From: a bacterium
Lineage (GTDB): Bacteria > Zixibacteria > MSB-5A5 > GN15 > FEB-12
Direction of reading: 5' to 3'
DNA: 64,000 bases
NCBI GenBank assembly: GCA_016708025.1
Contig: JADJGQ010000002.1
Span: 1-64,000 of the forward strand
Program-made: the position numbers and the translations under genes
Shown: positions 15,317-24,057 of the stretch, piece after piece
Position numbering within the stretch: the stretch's first letter is position 1
Layout of the letters: every line of letters starts with the position of its first letter
The notes under the pieces: model-generated
The model's database searches: none
Told to the model about the DNA's origin: nothing
What the model saw: the letters and a program-made list of their open reading frames with translations, nothing else

Positions 15317-17260
15317 TCAGTTGGCGAAGAACTGCTTGACGATCTCCGCACCGGATTCCCAGAAGACGAGAATAACGCCCATGAGCGCGCCACCCGCGAC
15401 AATACCGGAAGCTACCGGGAAAAGATACTCTTCACACTGATCCGCGTTTTTCTTCTGCCAGAACCATGCGATAACGGCGCCGAGGAAGAACAGCAATCCA
15501 TAGAACCACTGGAAGACCCAGGCAAGTCCAACACCGGCTGCCGACGGGATCCACTGATTTTTCGGGAAGAGCTTTGAGAGGAGCGGAAGCAGAATACCGA
15601 CCAGACCGCCGATGACGATCGACCAGATCTTGACCGGATGCATATTACTCAGGCCGAGCGCCATTGCTTCTGCGACACCCTTCCATGTTTGAGCGGCGGG
15701 TGCCGGGAATTGATCGGTCCCCAGAACTGACGCATTCGGGACCAGGATGCGGAACGCAAAAACCGTGACCAGTGTCCCGATAAAGATACCGGAGAACTGC
15801 GCGATGAACTGCTTGCGCGGATGCGCGCCGAGCAGGTAGCCGGACTTGAGGTCGGTCAACAGGTCAGCGGACGAGGTCGCCGCGCCGGCGGTGATATTCG
15901 CGGCCATCAGGTTGACATTCATATTTCCCGGGGAGAGGACACCAAAGGTAAGCTGCGTGATCTTTCCCATTGCGCCGACGGGAGTCGTGTCGGTTTCACC
16001 GGTCACACGACACGCAACCAACGCGAGGGCAAAACTCATGACCACCGCGATCGCGCTTTGCCAGTATGGCATGTCGAAAGTAACATGTCCGAGGATCGCA
16101 AGAGCGATCAAAGAGACTATCTGGCCGATCAGGAACCATGAGCTGGGAGTTTCAATTGCTTCGATCTCATCCTGTTTCCCGCCGGATTTCTTGAAGAACA
16201 TATCGCCGAGCCCCTTAAATGCGCGGACTGCGGCTTTCCACTGGAACAAGACCGAGAGAATGCCCGAGGTCACCATGCAGGCGGTTCCGCCCCAAAGTGA
16301 CCACTGCACCAATGAACGGAATCCATTCAGCTGACTTGCTTCGACGACATTCGCCTGCACGATCGGAATGAAGATCATCCAGCAGAGAATCGAACCGAAC
16401 AGCATACTAAGGGCGACGCGCATGCCGACAAACATACCGGCGGCGATGAAGACCGGATCCCAGACGAAAGTGACGGTACGACCGATCCAGGCTTCCGGGA
16501 TGATCCAGGCATTAAATCGTCCCACCAACGTTGAGAGTTGAATAGACTCAAGGCTTGAACTGATGAGGCGGAGACCGTCGCTGAGTAAAGCGCTTAAAGC
16601 CGCCAGAAGTCCCCAGATAGAGAGGGCGCGAGCGGCGCGCATCCCCTTTTGGCCTTTGGCATGCAAGGCGCGAAGAGTTTCCGCGGCGGCGATACCGCTA
16701 GGGAATCTGAGCTGTTCGAGATTGATCATCTGGCGTTTCATCGGGACGGCCATAGTCACGCCGAGAATCGCGATGAAGAAGACCCAGGCTAACATTAGCC
16801 CAAGCGGAAGTGATTCGGCGTTAAGCATGATATATGCAGCAAAGGCGGAGACCAGGGTTCCGCCCGTGGAGTAGCCTGCTGCGCTGGCACATGACTGCAT
16901 GCAGTTGTTTTCGAGGATCGTCATCTGCGATTTGGCCAGTCTCAGTTTATAGAAGCCGGTCCAGATCGCGTAGGAGAGGATGCAGGCGGTGATGGCGACA
17001 CCAAATCCCCATCCAGCCTTGAGTCCAATGTAGATGTTCGTCAGTGAAAGAACCGATCCCAGCACCCACCCCATGATGATCGCCCGCCAGGTAAGCTGCT
17101 TGACCGTGTCGCCGCGGCCGACATAACATTTCTCGTACCATTGCCTCTCGATCTCTTCGGGAGTTCCCTTAAAGCCTTCGATCGGGAGTTCGTAGTTTTC
17201 GTAGGCGTCTTGTGAGGCTTTGGTATCTGCATTGACAGCTGTCGGATGATGTTTCGCCAT
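15317..17260 (-). CDS. OPT-family oligopeptide/metal-chelate transporter
   Basis: 647 aa, starting at ATG 17260 behind AAGGAG. A polar N-terminus of about 55 residues precedes some 14-16 hydrophobic helices. Family features: LTWRAIIMGWVLGSVLSLTN followed by IYIGLKAGW at the first helices, NNCMQSCASAAGYSTGG, and LRFPSGIAAAETLRALH. These mark the OPT superfamily, proton-driven importers of oligopeptides or metal-chelator complexes at the inner membrane; bacterial members are mostly uncharacterised. It is encoded alone, converging with the small membrane gene and divergent from the heme operon. Substrate unknown. The heme operon next door makes iron- or metal-complex uptake tempting, but that is speculation. 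Confidence 0.88.
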   Translation of the reverse strand: MAKHHPTAVNADTKASQDAYENYELPIEGFKGTPEEIERQWYEKCYVGRGDTVKQLTWRAIIMGWVLGSVLSLTNIYIGLKAGWGFGVAITACILSYAIWTGFYKLRLAKSQMTILENNCMQSCASAAGYSTGGTLVSAFAAYIMLNAESLPLGLMLAWVFFIAILGVTMAVPMKRQMINLEQLRFPSGIAAAETLRALHAKGQKGMRAARALSIWGLLAALSALLSDGLRLISSSLESIQLSTLVGRFNAWIIPEAWIGRTVTFVWDPVFIAAGMFVGMRVALSMLFGSILCWMIFIPIVQANVVEASQLNGFRSLVQWSLWGGTACMVTSGILSVLFQWKAAVRAFKGLGDMFFKKSGGKQDEIEAIETPSSWFLIGQIVSLIALAILGHVTFDMPYWQSAIAVVMSFALALVACRVTGETDTTPVGAMGKITQLTFGVLSPGNMNVNLMAANITAGAATSSADLLTDLKSGYLLGAHPRKQFIAQFSGIFIGTLVTVFAFRILVPNASVLGTDQFPAPAAQTWKGVAEAMALGLSNMHPVKIWSIVIGGLVGILLPLLSKLFPKNQWIPSAAGVGLAWVFQWFYGLLFFLGAVIAWFWQKKNADQCEEYLFPVASGIVAGGALMGVILVFWESGAEIVKQFFAN

Positions 17261-17820
17261 AGCGATTTCTCCTTGCGGGCATTCGGCTAGTGCCGAGCGG
17301 GGGCTGTTTTATCCATATTTTGTTAAAGTAATGTGCAGAACCGATCCGTGCAATCATGAATCTGCCGATTGCGGACGAACCAGGCAATGTTTGACCCAGT
17401 AGACAGCCCGCGCGGTGTAGATCAAGGGCGAAGCAGAAAAGAGATACTGAAAGATGTAGATTTAATTACTCCAGATCCGATTGGCGCGTCGGGTTGGAGT
17501 GCGTGTTCCTCATTAATGAGGGGAATAGGTGAGAACGCTGACTGCGGCAATGCTGGGGAGAGTTTAACCTGTTCAAACATATGCGGTAACAGGTTGAAAA
17601 TAGCGGGACACAGATCACTCTCCGCTACCCGTCTCAAAGAAATGCACCTATCTTTGTATTTATTAGGCGATAGAACCACTCGAAGCATAAGCTAAATGAA
17701 ATCGCATGTCAGTCGCATAACATACTGCATCGCAACAAATAACGAAACATGCACTAGCGAGTACAGAATAGACAATAAAATCCGTCTTTTTGTTCTGTTT
17801 TTCACAAACATGACAAACAA
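17261..17820. other. Spacer between OPT gene and heme operon, no gene seen
   Basis: About 560 bases with rising AT content toward hemA. Open frames of 88-108 codons on both strands (17369-17695 and 17422-17688) overlap each other and lack ribosome-binding sites and recognisable domains, so I do not call them. It probably holds the OPT promoter and upstream regulatory sequence for hemA. Confidence 0.5.
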
Positions 17821-17848
17821 ATGACAATCAGGACTGATATTCTATTAT
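17821..17848 (+). promoter_or_regulatory. Candidate promoter of the heme operon
   Basis: ATGACA (17821-17826), a 16-base spacer, then TATTAT (17843-17848), about 50 bases before hemA. It lies within a very AT-rich stretch. Assigned by eye. Confidence 0.4.
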
Positions 17849-17896
17849 ATCTGTTCTCAACGAACGACGACAATAAGGCTGAGACAGAGAATAGAT

Positions 17897-19165
17897 ATGA
17901 ACTTTGGGATCATCGGAACTTCAATCTGGCAACAGAACATGCCGCTGTTAGAGCGGCTGACGATCGACCGTCAAGTACGGCCGGCCGAGGTTGCGCGATT
18001 GAAGCAGGTGCTGGGGGTTGATGAGCTGGTATATCTCGCCACCTGCAATCGGGTGGAGTTCCTGTATGCATCATCGAAGAAAGTAACCCCAGGCAAGCTG
18101 TTGCATCGGTTGATCGACTATTTCTTCCGTTCTGAGCGGGAGATCAGTTTTTTCCCGAATGACTTTTATCATTTCACCGGACGCGAAGCGATTCTGCACC
18201 TCTTCCGCACTGCAGCTTCGCTTGAATCGCTCGTGGTCGGTGAAACGCAGATTACCGGTCAGCTCAAACAGGCGCATCAGGATGCGCTTGAGTACGGAGT
18301 TGCCGGGACCGTTACCTCCGGTCTCATCAACGAAGCACTGGTAGTCGCCAAGCGCGTGAAGCGCGAAACGAATCTGGGAGTGGGCGCGCTATCGATGGCA
18401 TCGCTGGCCGCTTCTGAACTGCAAGAACGGTTGAACGGAATCGACACGCCGCTGGTAGCAATAGTCGGCGCCGGGCCGATGACCCAGAAGATCGCCAAGT
18501 ATTTGAATGAACATCTGGTCGGTCGCTTGTTGTTTGTGAATAGGACGGTTGCCAAAGCGGAAGCGTTGGCCGAAGAGTTTGGCGGACAGGCGATGTCGTT
18601 CGAGCAATTCGTCGCGACACCCGGTCCGGTCAATGCGATCATCTCGGCTACCTCGGCCACCGAAGCAGTTTTTGACTCAGCATTTTTGAATCGACTTTCA
18701 GATAGCGGAACGCCGGTTGTTTGTATCGACCTGGCGGTCCCCCGTGATTTCTCCGCGGAGTTCAGCTCCGATCCACGCGTAACCCTGATTGACATTCCGC
18801 ACCTCAAGTCGCGCGGCAACGGCAACCTTCGTCAGAAGTTTGTCGAGGCCGGCAAAGCGAATGAGATCGTGCGCGATGCGGTCAATCAGTATCTCGCCGA
18901 CCGTGTCGAATTGACGCTCAAGCCGATCTTCCATGATAGCTATCAGGAATCGCTTGAGCTGGCCAACCGGGCGTTGGAAGATTTGTTCACCACGAAACTT
19001 GCTTCACTCGACGACTCCGGTCGCGAGGCGGTCAAGCGGCTGGTGACCAAACTGATCGGTCATTCGTCGTTCCAGCCAGTCAAGATCCTTTCTGACCGAC
19101 TGGCCGCGACCCAGACCGAACTGACGATCACCGAGTTGACATCGACTCGGAAGGAAGCGGTATGA
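17897..19165 (+). CDS. hemA: Glutamyl-tRNA reductase
   Basis: 422 aa, full length. It reduces the glutamate on tRNA-Glu to glutamate-1-semialdehyde with NADPH, the first committed step of the C5 heme pathway. The catalytic cysteine is Cys50 in the signature ATCNRVE. The conserved HLFRTAASLESLVVGETQI stretch (101-119) binds substrate. A Rossmann NADPH domain follows with VAIVGAGPMTQKIAKYL near residue 190, then the C-terminal dimerisation helices. It heads a nine-gene operon and overlaps hemC by 4 bases. The strong leader AT-richness and the position suggest the operon is controlled here. No riboswitch-like structure could be confirmed by eye. Confidence 0.95.
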   Translation: MNFGIIGTSIWQQNMPLLERLTIDRQVRPAEVARLKQVLGVDELVYLATCNRVEFLYASSKKVTPGKLLHRLIDYFFRSEREISFFPNDFYHFTGREAILHLFRTAASLESLVVGETQITGQLKQAHQDALEYGVAGTVTSGLINEALVVAKRVKRETNLGVGALSMASLAASELQERLNGIDTPLVAIVGAGPMTQKIAKYLNEHLVGRLLFVNRTVAKAEALAEEFGGQAMSFEQFVATPGPVNAIISATSATEAVFDSAFLNRLSDSGTPVVCIDLAVPRDFSAEFSSDPRVTLIDIPHLKSRGNGNLRQKFVEAGKANEIVRDAVNQYLADRVELTLKPIFHDSYQESLELANRALEDLFTTKLASLDDSGREAVKRLVTKLIGHSSFQPVKILSDRLAATQTELTITELTSTRKEAV

Positions 19166-20082
19166 CCCGTTTGATTATTGGTTCTCGCGGTTCCGATCTC
19201 GCTCTCTACCAGGCCAACTTCATCCGCTCCATCCTGGAGCAGGAACATGGTTGCACGGTTGAGCTCAAGATCATCAAAACTGTCGGGGACAGAATCGATA
19301 ATGTCTCGTTCGAGCAGATGGAAGGAAAAGGGTTCTTCACCAAGGAACTCGAGGATGCCCTGCTTGCGCACGAGATCGATCTGGCAGTTCACTCCCTCAA
19401 AGATCTGATGACTTCTATGCCGTCCGGGCTGAAGCTCGGCTCGGTTGGGTATCGCGCAGACCGACGCGAACTACTTCTTATCAGAAGAAGCTCAGTGGAA
19501 GGAGAGAATCTCCTTCCGGTTCGCAAAGGTGGCGTCATTGGAACATCGGCGGCTCGTCGCAAAGGTCAGGTCGCATTTCATAATCCGTCACTGGCAGTCG
19601 CGGACCTTCGCGGAAATGTCCCGACCCGCGTAGCTAAATTGCGCGATGGCAAGTATGACGCCATTCTCTTGGCCGCCGCCGGAGTGACACGCCTTGAACT
19701 TGATCTCTCCGACCTGCATGTTATTTCGCTCGATCCCGAACAATTTCTGCCGGCTCCCGCACAGGGGATTCTTGGCATTCAGATACGTGACAACGATCCA
19801 ACAGTCGAGTCAGTGATCAGCAAACTCGGTTCAGCCGCGGCGATGCTCGAAGCTAATCTCGAGCGGGGGCTCCTTGCACGGTTTGACTCCGGTTGTTCGT
19901 TGCCGTTGGGGGTGTTTTCCGAAGTACGCGATGGTCAGCTCCGCCTCAAAGCGGTTCTCGGCACTCGCGTGGATGACCAATGGACAGGACTGAAACGTAC
20001 AGACATTACCGGGACAGATGTCGACGACGTCATCAGCAGAGCATACGACGCCCTGCGAGGTAGCCCGGTATGCCGCGCCTAG
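19162..20082 (+). CDS. hemC: Hydroxymethylbilane synthase (porphobilinogen deaminase)
   Basis: 306 aa. It polymerises four porphobilinogen molecules into hydroxymethylbilane in the cytoplasm. It begins with the typical LIIGSRGSDLALYQAN, has HSLKD at 77-81, and the dipyrromethane-cofactor cysteine Cys245 in FDSGCSLPLG. The substrate-binding RRKGQ (132-136) and LRGNVPTRVAKL (149-160) are intact. Length is normal. It overlaps hemA by 4 bases (ATGA) and hemD by 13, so it is translationally coupled on both sides. Confidence 0.96.
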   Translation: MTRLIIGSRGSDLALYQANFIRSILEQEHGCTVELKIIKTVGDRIDNVSFEQMEGKGFFTKELEDALLAHEIDLAVHSLKDLMTSMPSGLKLGSVGYRADRRELLLIRRSSVEGENLLPVRKGGVIGTSAARRKGQVAFHNPSLAVADLRGNVPTRVAKLRDGKYDAILLAAAGVTRLELDLSDLHVISLDPEQFLPAPAQGILGIQIRDNDPTVESVISKLGSAAAMLEANLERGLLARFDSGCSLPLGVFSEVRDGQLRLKAVLGTRVDDQWTGLKRTDITGTDVDDVISRAYDALRGSPVCRA

Positions 20083-20771
20083 CTGTCACTCGCTATCCCG
20101 CACAATTGGCCGAACTGGCTATCCATGCTGCCGCGAAAGGGATCGAGGTCGTCCCTCTCCCCCTCATCTCGGTGCAAGAGATCCCGTTTGACTGGCCCGA
20201 AGGTTTGGAGATCAGCAAGATCGATTGGGTCTTCTTCAGCAGTGCAAACGGAGTCAGTGCATTCCTGCACCGTCTGGACGAACTTGGCCTGCGTATGCCT
20301 CCCACGACTCGGTATGCGGTAGTCGGCAGTAAAACGGCGGACGCCCTGGCGTTGAATGGGCTCAAGGTTGGCTTTTTGCCATCGGACTCCTACGGGGAGT
20401 TGTTGTTCGAGGAGTTTGCGGGAAGAGAACTTCGAGCCGGCCAGACTTTGCTCTACGCACGGGCCAGAGAAGTGAATTATGACCCGTCGAAACTGTTTGC
20501 CGGCAGGCCGGTCGCCTATTACGCCATCTGTTGTTATGAAACAATCGCACAACCGGTGACTGCCGATGCCGTCGCCCGATTGACGGAAAATGATTTCATT
20601 CTCTTCACGGCCCCCTCGACAGTTGATTCGTACGCGCAACAATATGGTATGCCGGTCGCCCGGCCGATCGCGATCGGTCGCTCGACCGCATCACAAATGA
20701 ATCAATACGGTTGGTTTGGCTTCATTACCATGAAGCATGCTGATATCACCACCATCCTGGAGTATCTCTAA
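20070..20771 (+). CDS. hemD: Uroporphyrinogen-III synthase
   Basis: 233 aa. It closes and isomerises hydroxymethylbilane to uroporphyrinogen III. HemD is poorly conserved; the call rests on size, the two-lobed alpha/beta pattern, and short family motifs: VFFSSANGVSAFLHRL near residue 54, YAVVGSKTADAL near 93, ICCYETIAQP near 153, ILFTAPSTVDSY near 175 and IAIGRSTASQM near 197. Position between hemC and hemB makes it near certain. It overlaps hemC by 13 bases and shares one base with hemB. Confidence 0.92.
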   Translation: MPRLAVTRYPAQLAELAIHAAAKGIEVVPLPLISVQEIPFDWPEGLEISKIDWVFFSSANGVSAFLHRLDELGLRMPPTTRYAVVGSKTADALALNGLKVGFLPSDSYGELLFEEFAGRELRAGQTLLYARAREVNYDPSKLFAGRPVAYYAICCYETIAQPVTADAVARLTENDFILFTAPSTVDSYAQQYGMPVARPIAIGRSTASQMNQYGWFGFITMKHADITTILEYL

Positions 20772-21751
20772 TGGAGCAGATGTATCGTCCTCGCCGCTTA
20801 CGCCGCACTCCGGTGATCCGCGAAATGGTCGCGGAGAAGACATTTACGACTAACGGTCTGATACAGCCGTATTTTGTCACCGATGGAAGTTCGATCCGTG
20901 AGGAGATCAAGGGACTCCCCGGGATCAACCGCGAGTCAGTCGACAAATTGGTTGAATCAATCAGTGCGGACCACAAGCTGGGCATCAACAAGATCATGCT
21001 TTTTGGTGTGACTGACCGGAAAGATATCATGGCGTCGACGGCGCACGATGACGCCAATCCGGTCATCCTTGCAACGAAGGAGCTGAAACAGAAGTTTGGT
21101 GACTCGCTTTTCATTGGCGCCGATGTCTGCCTCTGCGCCTACACCGATACCGGCCACTGCGGCGTGACGCTCGAAGGAGCTATCGACAACGATGCTTCGG
21201 TGGATGTGCTGGCCGACATGTCACTCGCTCTCGCCCAGGCGGGGGTTGATTGCGTGGCTCCATCGGATATGATGGATGGCCGTGTGGTGGCGATTCGCGA
21301 TATGCTCGAAGGGAACGGCTATGTCGACACGCTGATCATGGCCTACACGGCAAAGTATGCATCGGCCTACTACGGTCCGTTCCGTGAGGCTGCCAAATCG
21401 GCACCCGGCAAAGGAGATCGTAAAGGGTATCAAATGGATTATAGAAACCGCACGGAAGCGCTCCGCGAACTGTCTCTGGATGACGAAGAGGGCGCTGATA
21501 TCGTCATGGTCAAGCCTGCGTTGGCGTATCTTGACGTGATAGCCGACTTCCGACAGCAAAGCAGACTGCCGGTCGCCGCGTACAACGTCTCCGGTGAATA
21601 CACCATGGTTAAGCTGCTGGCGCAGGCTGGACTTGCGGATGAAAAGGCGATGGTGCTGGAGAACCTGACGGCGATCCAGCGCGCGGGAGCAAATATCATC
21701 CTGACCTATCACCTTCGCGACATTCTGAAAAACGGGTGGCAACATGCATAA
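20771..21751 (+). CDS. hemB: Porphobilinogen synthase (delta-aminolevulinic acid dehydratase)
   Basis: 326 aa. It condenses two 5-aminolevulinate molecules to porphobilinogen. The catalytic lysines are Lys195 (AYTAKYASAYYGPFREA) and Lys248 (IVMVKPALAYLD). The zinc-site cysteines of the metal-type-1 enzymes are present: Cys120, Cys122 and Cys130 in DVCLCAYTDTGHCG, so this is predicted to be a zinc enzyme rather than the magnesium type. An RRLRRTPVIREMV stretch near the N-terminus is typical. The start codon overlaps the hemD stop (TAATG), and the 3' end overlaps hemL by 8 bases. Confidence 0.97.
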   Translation: MEQMYRPRRLRRTPVIREMVAEKTFTTNGLIQPYFVTDGSSIREEIKGLPGINRESVDKLVESISADHKLGINKIMLFGVTDRKDIMASTAHDDANPVILATKELKQKFGDSLFIGADVCLCAYTDTGHCGVTLEGAIDNDASVDVLADMSLALAQAGVDCVAPSDMMDGRVVAIRDMLEGNGYVDTLIMAYTAKYASAYYGPFREAAKSAPGKGDRKGYQMDYRNRTEALRELSLDDEEGADIVMVKPALAYLDVIADFRQQSRLPVAAYNVSGEYTMVKLLAQAGLADEKAMVLENLTAIQRAGANIILTYHLRDILKNGWQHA

Positions 21752-23039
21752 GACGGATAGATCTCAACAATTGATGACACTCGCCAGCCGGATCATCCCG
21801 GGCGGGGTCAATTCGCCAGTGCGCGCATTTAAGTCGGTCGGCGGAATTCCTCGGTTTATCGACAGAGGCGAAGGGTCATATTTGTTTGATGTCGACGGCA
21901 ACAAATATCTCGACTTCTGCAGTTCCTGGGGACCATTGATCCTGGGGCATGCCGATCCGGATGTTGTCGCGGCGGTGAAAACACAGGTCGAACGGGGGAT
22001 GACATTTGGCGCCTCCACTGAGCTGGAGTATCAACTGGCCGAGTTTATTGTCAACCATGTTGATTCGGTCGAAAAGATACGGTTTGTATCATCGGGAACC
22101 GAGGCGGTGATGTCGGCGATCCGACTTGCCCGCGGGTTTACCAAGCGGGATTTGATTCTCAAGTTTGAAGGATGTTATCACGGTCATAGTGATTATCTGC
22201 TGGTCAAGGCCGGCAGCGGGCTGGTGACATTCGGTAATCCGTCATCGGCAGGTGTTCCTGATTCATTTGCGGCGCAGACGGCGGTCCTGCCGCTCGACGA
22301 TGAAGATGCGCTTGAGGAATTCTTCTCTCAACATGGCGACCGACTTGCCGCTGTCATTATTGAAGGTGTACCGGCCAACAACGGCCTCCTGATCCAGCGA
22401 CATGATTATATGCGGCTGCTTCGCGCGCTTACGGAAAAGCATGGAGCGCTGATGATCCTCGACGAAGTGATCACCGGCTTCCGCCTAGGGATGGGCGGCG
22501 CAGCAGCCTATTACGGGATTCGTCCCGACCTTGTCACTTACGGCAAGATCATCGGCGGCGGCATGCCGGTCGGCGCCTTCGGCGGTCGTGCGGATATTAT
22601 GGATATCCTGGCCCCTCTCGGCCCGGTCTATCAGGCCGGTACTCTCTCCGGCAATCCGGTTGCGATGGTCGCGGGATTGACGACACTAAAGAAGCTGGCC
22701 GATGGCCGCATTCATGAGCAACTTGAAGAGCGGAATCGACGATTCGTGTCGCAGATGATGAGTCACCTGCATGGCAGTTCGGTGAATATCGCCGGAGTAG
22801 CCTCGATCTACTGGATCGTCTTCCAGCGCGATCTCCCCCGCGCCGCGCACCAGATCTCCACAGATGGAATCGCGCATTATAACAGGATGCATGCCGGTAT
22901 CCTGGAGGCTGGCATTTATCTGCCACCTTCCGGCTACGAAGTCTGTTTCCTTTCCGCGGCACAGACCAACGAACAACTGAGTGATGCGGCCGATCTGCTG
23001 GCCGACGCTATCAAGGAAGAAGCACACGTATGGGGATGA
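21744..23039 (+). CDS. hemL: Glutamate-1-semialdehyde 2,1-aminomutase
   Basis: 431 aa. A PLP enzyme that converts glutamate-1-semialdehyde, the HemA product, to 5-aminolevulinate. The family start is ASRIIPGGVNSPVRAFKSVG; the phosphate-binding SSGTEAVMSAIRLAR is at 116-130; the PLP lysine is Lys268 in VTYGKIIGGGMPVGAFGG. Length is normal. With hemA it makes the C5 route, so no ALA synthase is needed. It overlaps hemB by 8 bases and hemE by 10. Confidence 0.97.
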   Translation: MHKTDRSQQLMTLASRIIPGGVNSPVRAFKSVGGIPRFIDRGEGSYLFDVDGNKYLDFCSSWGPLILGHADPDVVAAVKTQVERGMTFGASTELEYQLAEFIVNHVDSVEKIRFVSSGTEAVMSAIRLARGFTKRDLILKFEGCYHGHSDYLLVKAGSGLVTFGNPSSAGVPDSFAAQTAVLPLDDEDALEEFFSQHGDRLAAVIIEGVPANNGLLIQRHDYMRLLRALTEKHGALMILDEVITGFRLGMGGAAAYYGIRPDLVTYGKIIGGGMPVGAFGGRADIMDILAPLGPVYQAGTLSGNPVAMVAGLTTLKKLADGRIHEQLEERNRRFVSQMMSHLHGSSVNIAGVASIYWIVFQRDLPRAAHQISTDGIAHYNRMHAGILEAGIYLPPSGYEVCFLSAAQTNEQLSDAADLLADAIKEEAHVWG

Positions 23040-24055
23040 TGGAAAGCACGTTCATCAACGCATGCTATGGCAAGAACCATGGAAGGATCCCGGTCTGGAT
23101 CATGCGTCAGGCAGGGCGATATCTGCCGGAGTATCGCGCGGTGCGCGAGAAGACGACATTCGAGCAACTCTGCAAGTCGCCAAGCTTGATAGCGGAAGTG
23201 GTACGCCAGCCGGTTCATCGGTTTGGACTCGATGCGGCAATCCTTTTTTCAGATATCCTGACTGTGCTGGAGCCGATGGGGATGCAGGTCTCTTTTCCGG
23301 ACGGTGGACCAAAGCTGGCGAATCCGATTAACGGTCCCGATGATGTCAAGCGGCTGCAGGATGTGGATGTCGACAAGGCGCTGTCGTTTGTCGCCGAAGC
23401 ATACGGCGAGATTCGAAAAGTACTGCCGGAGACGCCGGTGATCGGCTTTGCCGGTTCCCCCTGGACACTCGCATGCTATATGATCCAGGGAAAAGGATCG
23501 AATAATTTCGACAAACCGAAACAGTTCCTGCACAAGTACCCGGCAGCGGCGGAAGAACTGATCATGTTGCTGACCAAAGTGGTCACCAAATATCTCGCCA
23601 TGCAGATCAAATCCGGCGCGAATGCCGTGCAATTGTTCGATAGCTGGGGTGGCATTCTCTCCAAGGATGACTACTGTGATTGGTCTGCCCGTCCGGCGAA
23701 TCTGATATTCCGCGGGTTGAAGCAGTATCAGGTGCCGCGGATATTCTTTGTGAACAACGTCGCGCCGTATCTTGAGCTGATCAAGGATGTCGATTGCGAG
23801 GTGGTCGGAGTTGACTACCGCGCAGATCTGGCGGATGTCGCGGTGGCGTTGCCGGGGAAATCGGTGCAGGGGAATCTCGATCCTTCAATTCTCTTCAATA
23901 CCAGAGAGAAAGTAGTTGAGCGGACACTGCAAATTCTTGATTCTCTGGAATCACACGACAATCTGATCTTTAATCTCGGGCATGGCATTCAACCGGAAAC
24001 ACCGCTGAGTTCGGTCGAGGCAGTTGTCGAGACTGTCCACCGTTACAGGAGCTGA
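23030..24055 (+). CDS. hemE: Uroporphyrinogen decarboxylase
   Basis: 341 aa. It removes four carboxyl groups from uroporphyrinogen III to give coproporphyrinogen III. The N-terminal signature PVWIMRQAGRYLPEYR is at about 21-36, and FSDILTVLEPMGM carries the conserved catalytic aspartate region. GFAGSPWTLACYMIQGKGS and the late LGHGIQPETP motif are also typical. The start overlaps the hemL stop; a second ATG lies six bases later and may also be used. hemN follows after a two-base gap. Confidence 0.96.
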   Translation: MGMMESTFINACYGKNHGRIPVWIMRQAGRYLPEYRAVREKTTFEQLCKSPSLIAEVVRQPVHRFGLDAAILFSDILTVLEPMGMQVSFPDGGPKLANPINGPDDVKRLQDVDVDKALSFVAEAYGEIRKVLPETPVIGFAGSPWTLACYMIQGKGSNNFDKPKQFLHKYPAAAEELIMLLTKVVTKYLAMQIKSGANAVQLFDSWGGILSKDDYCDWSARPANLIFRGLKQYQVPRIFFVNNVAPYLELIKDVDCEVVGVDYRADLADVAVALPGKSVQGNLDPSILFNTREKVVERTLQILDSLESHDNLIFNLGHGIQPETPLSSVEAVVETVHRYRS

Positions 24056-24057
24056 CC

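Noticed and set aside
17369..17695. Overlapping plus and minus frames in the hemA upstream spacer
   Set aside because: They conflict with each other, show no domain, and have no initiation signals.
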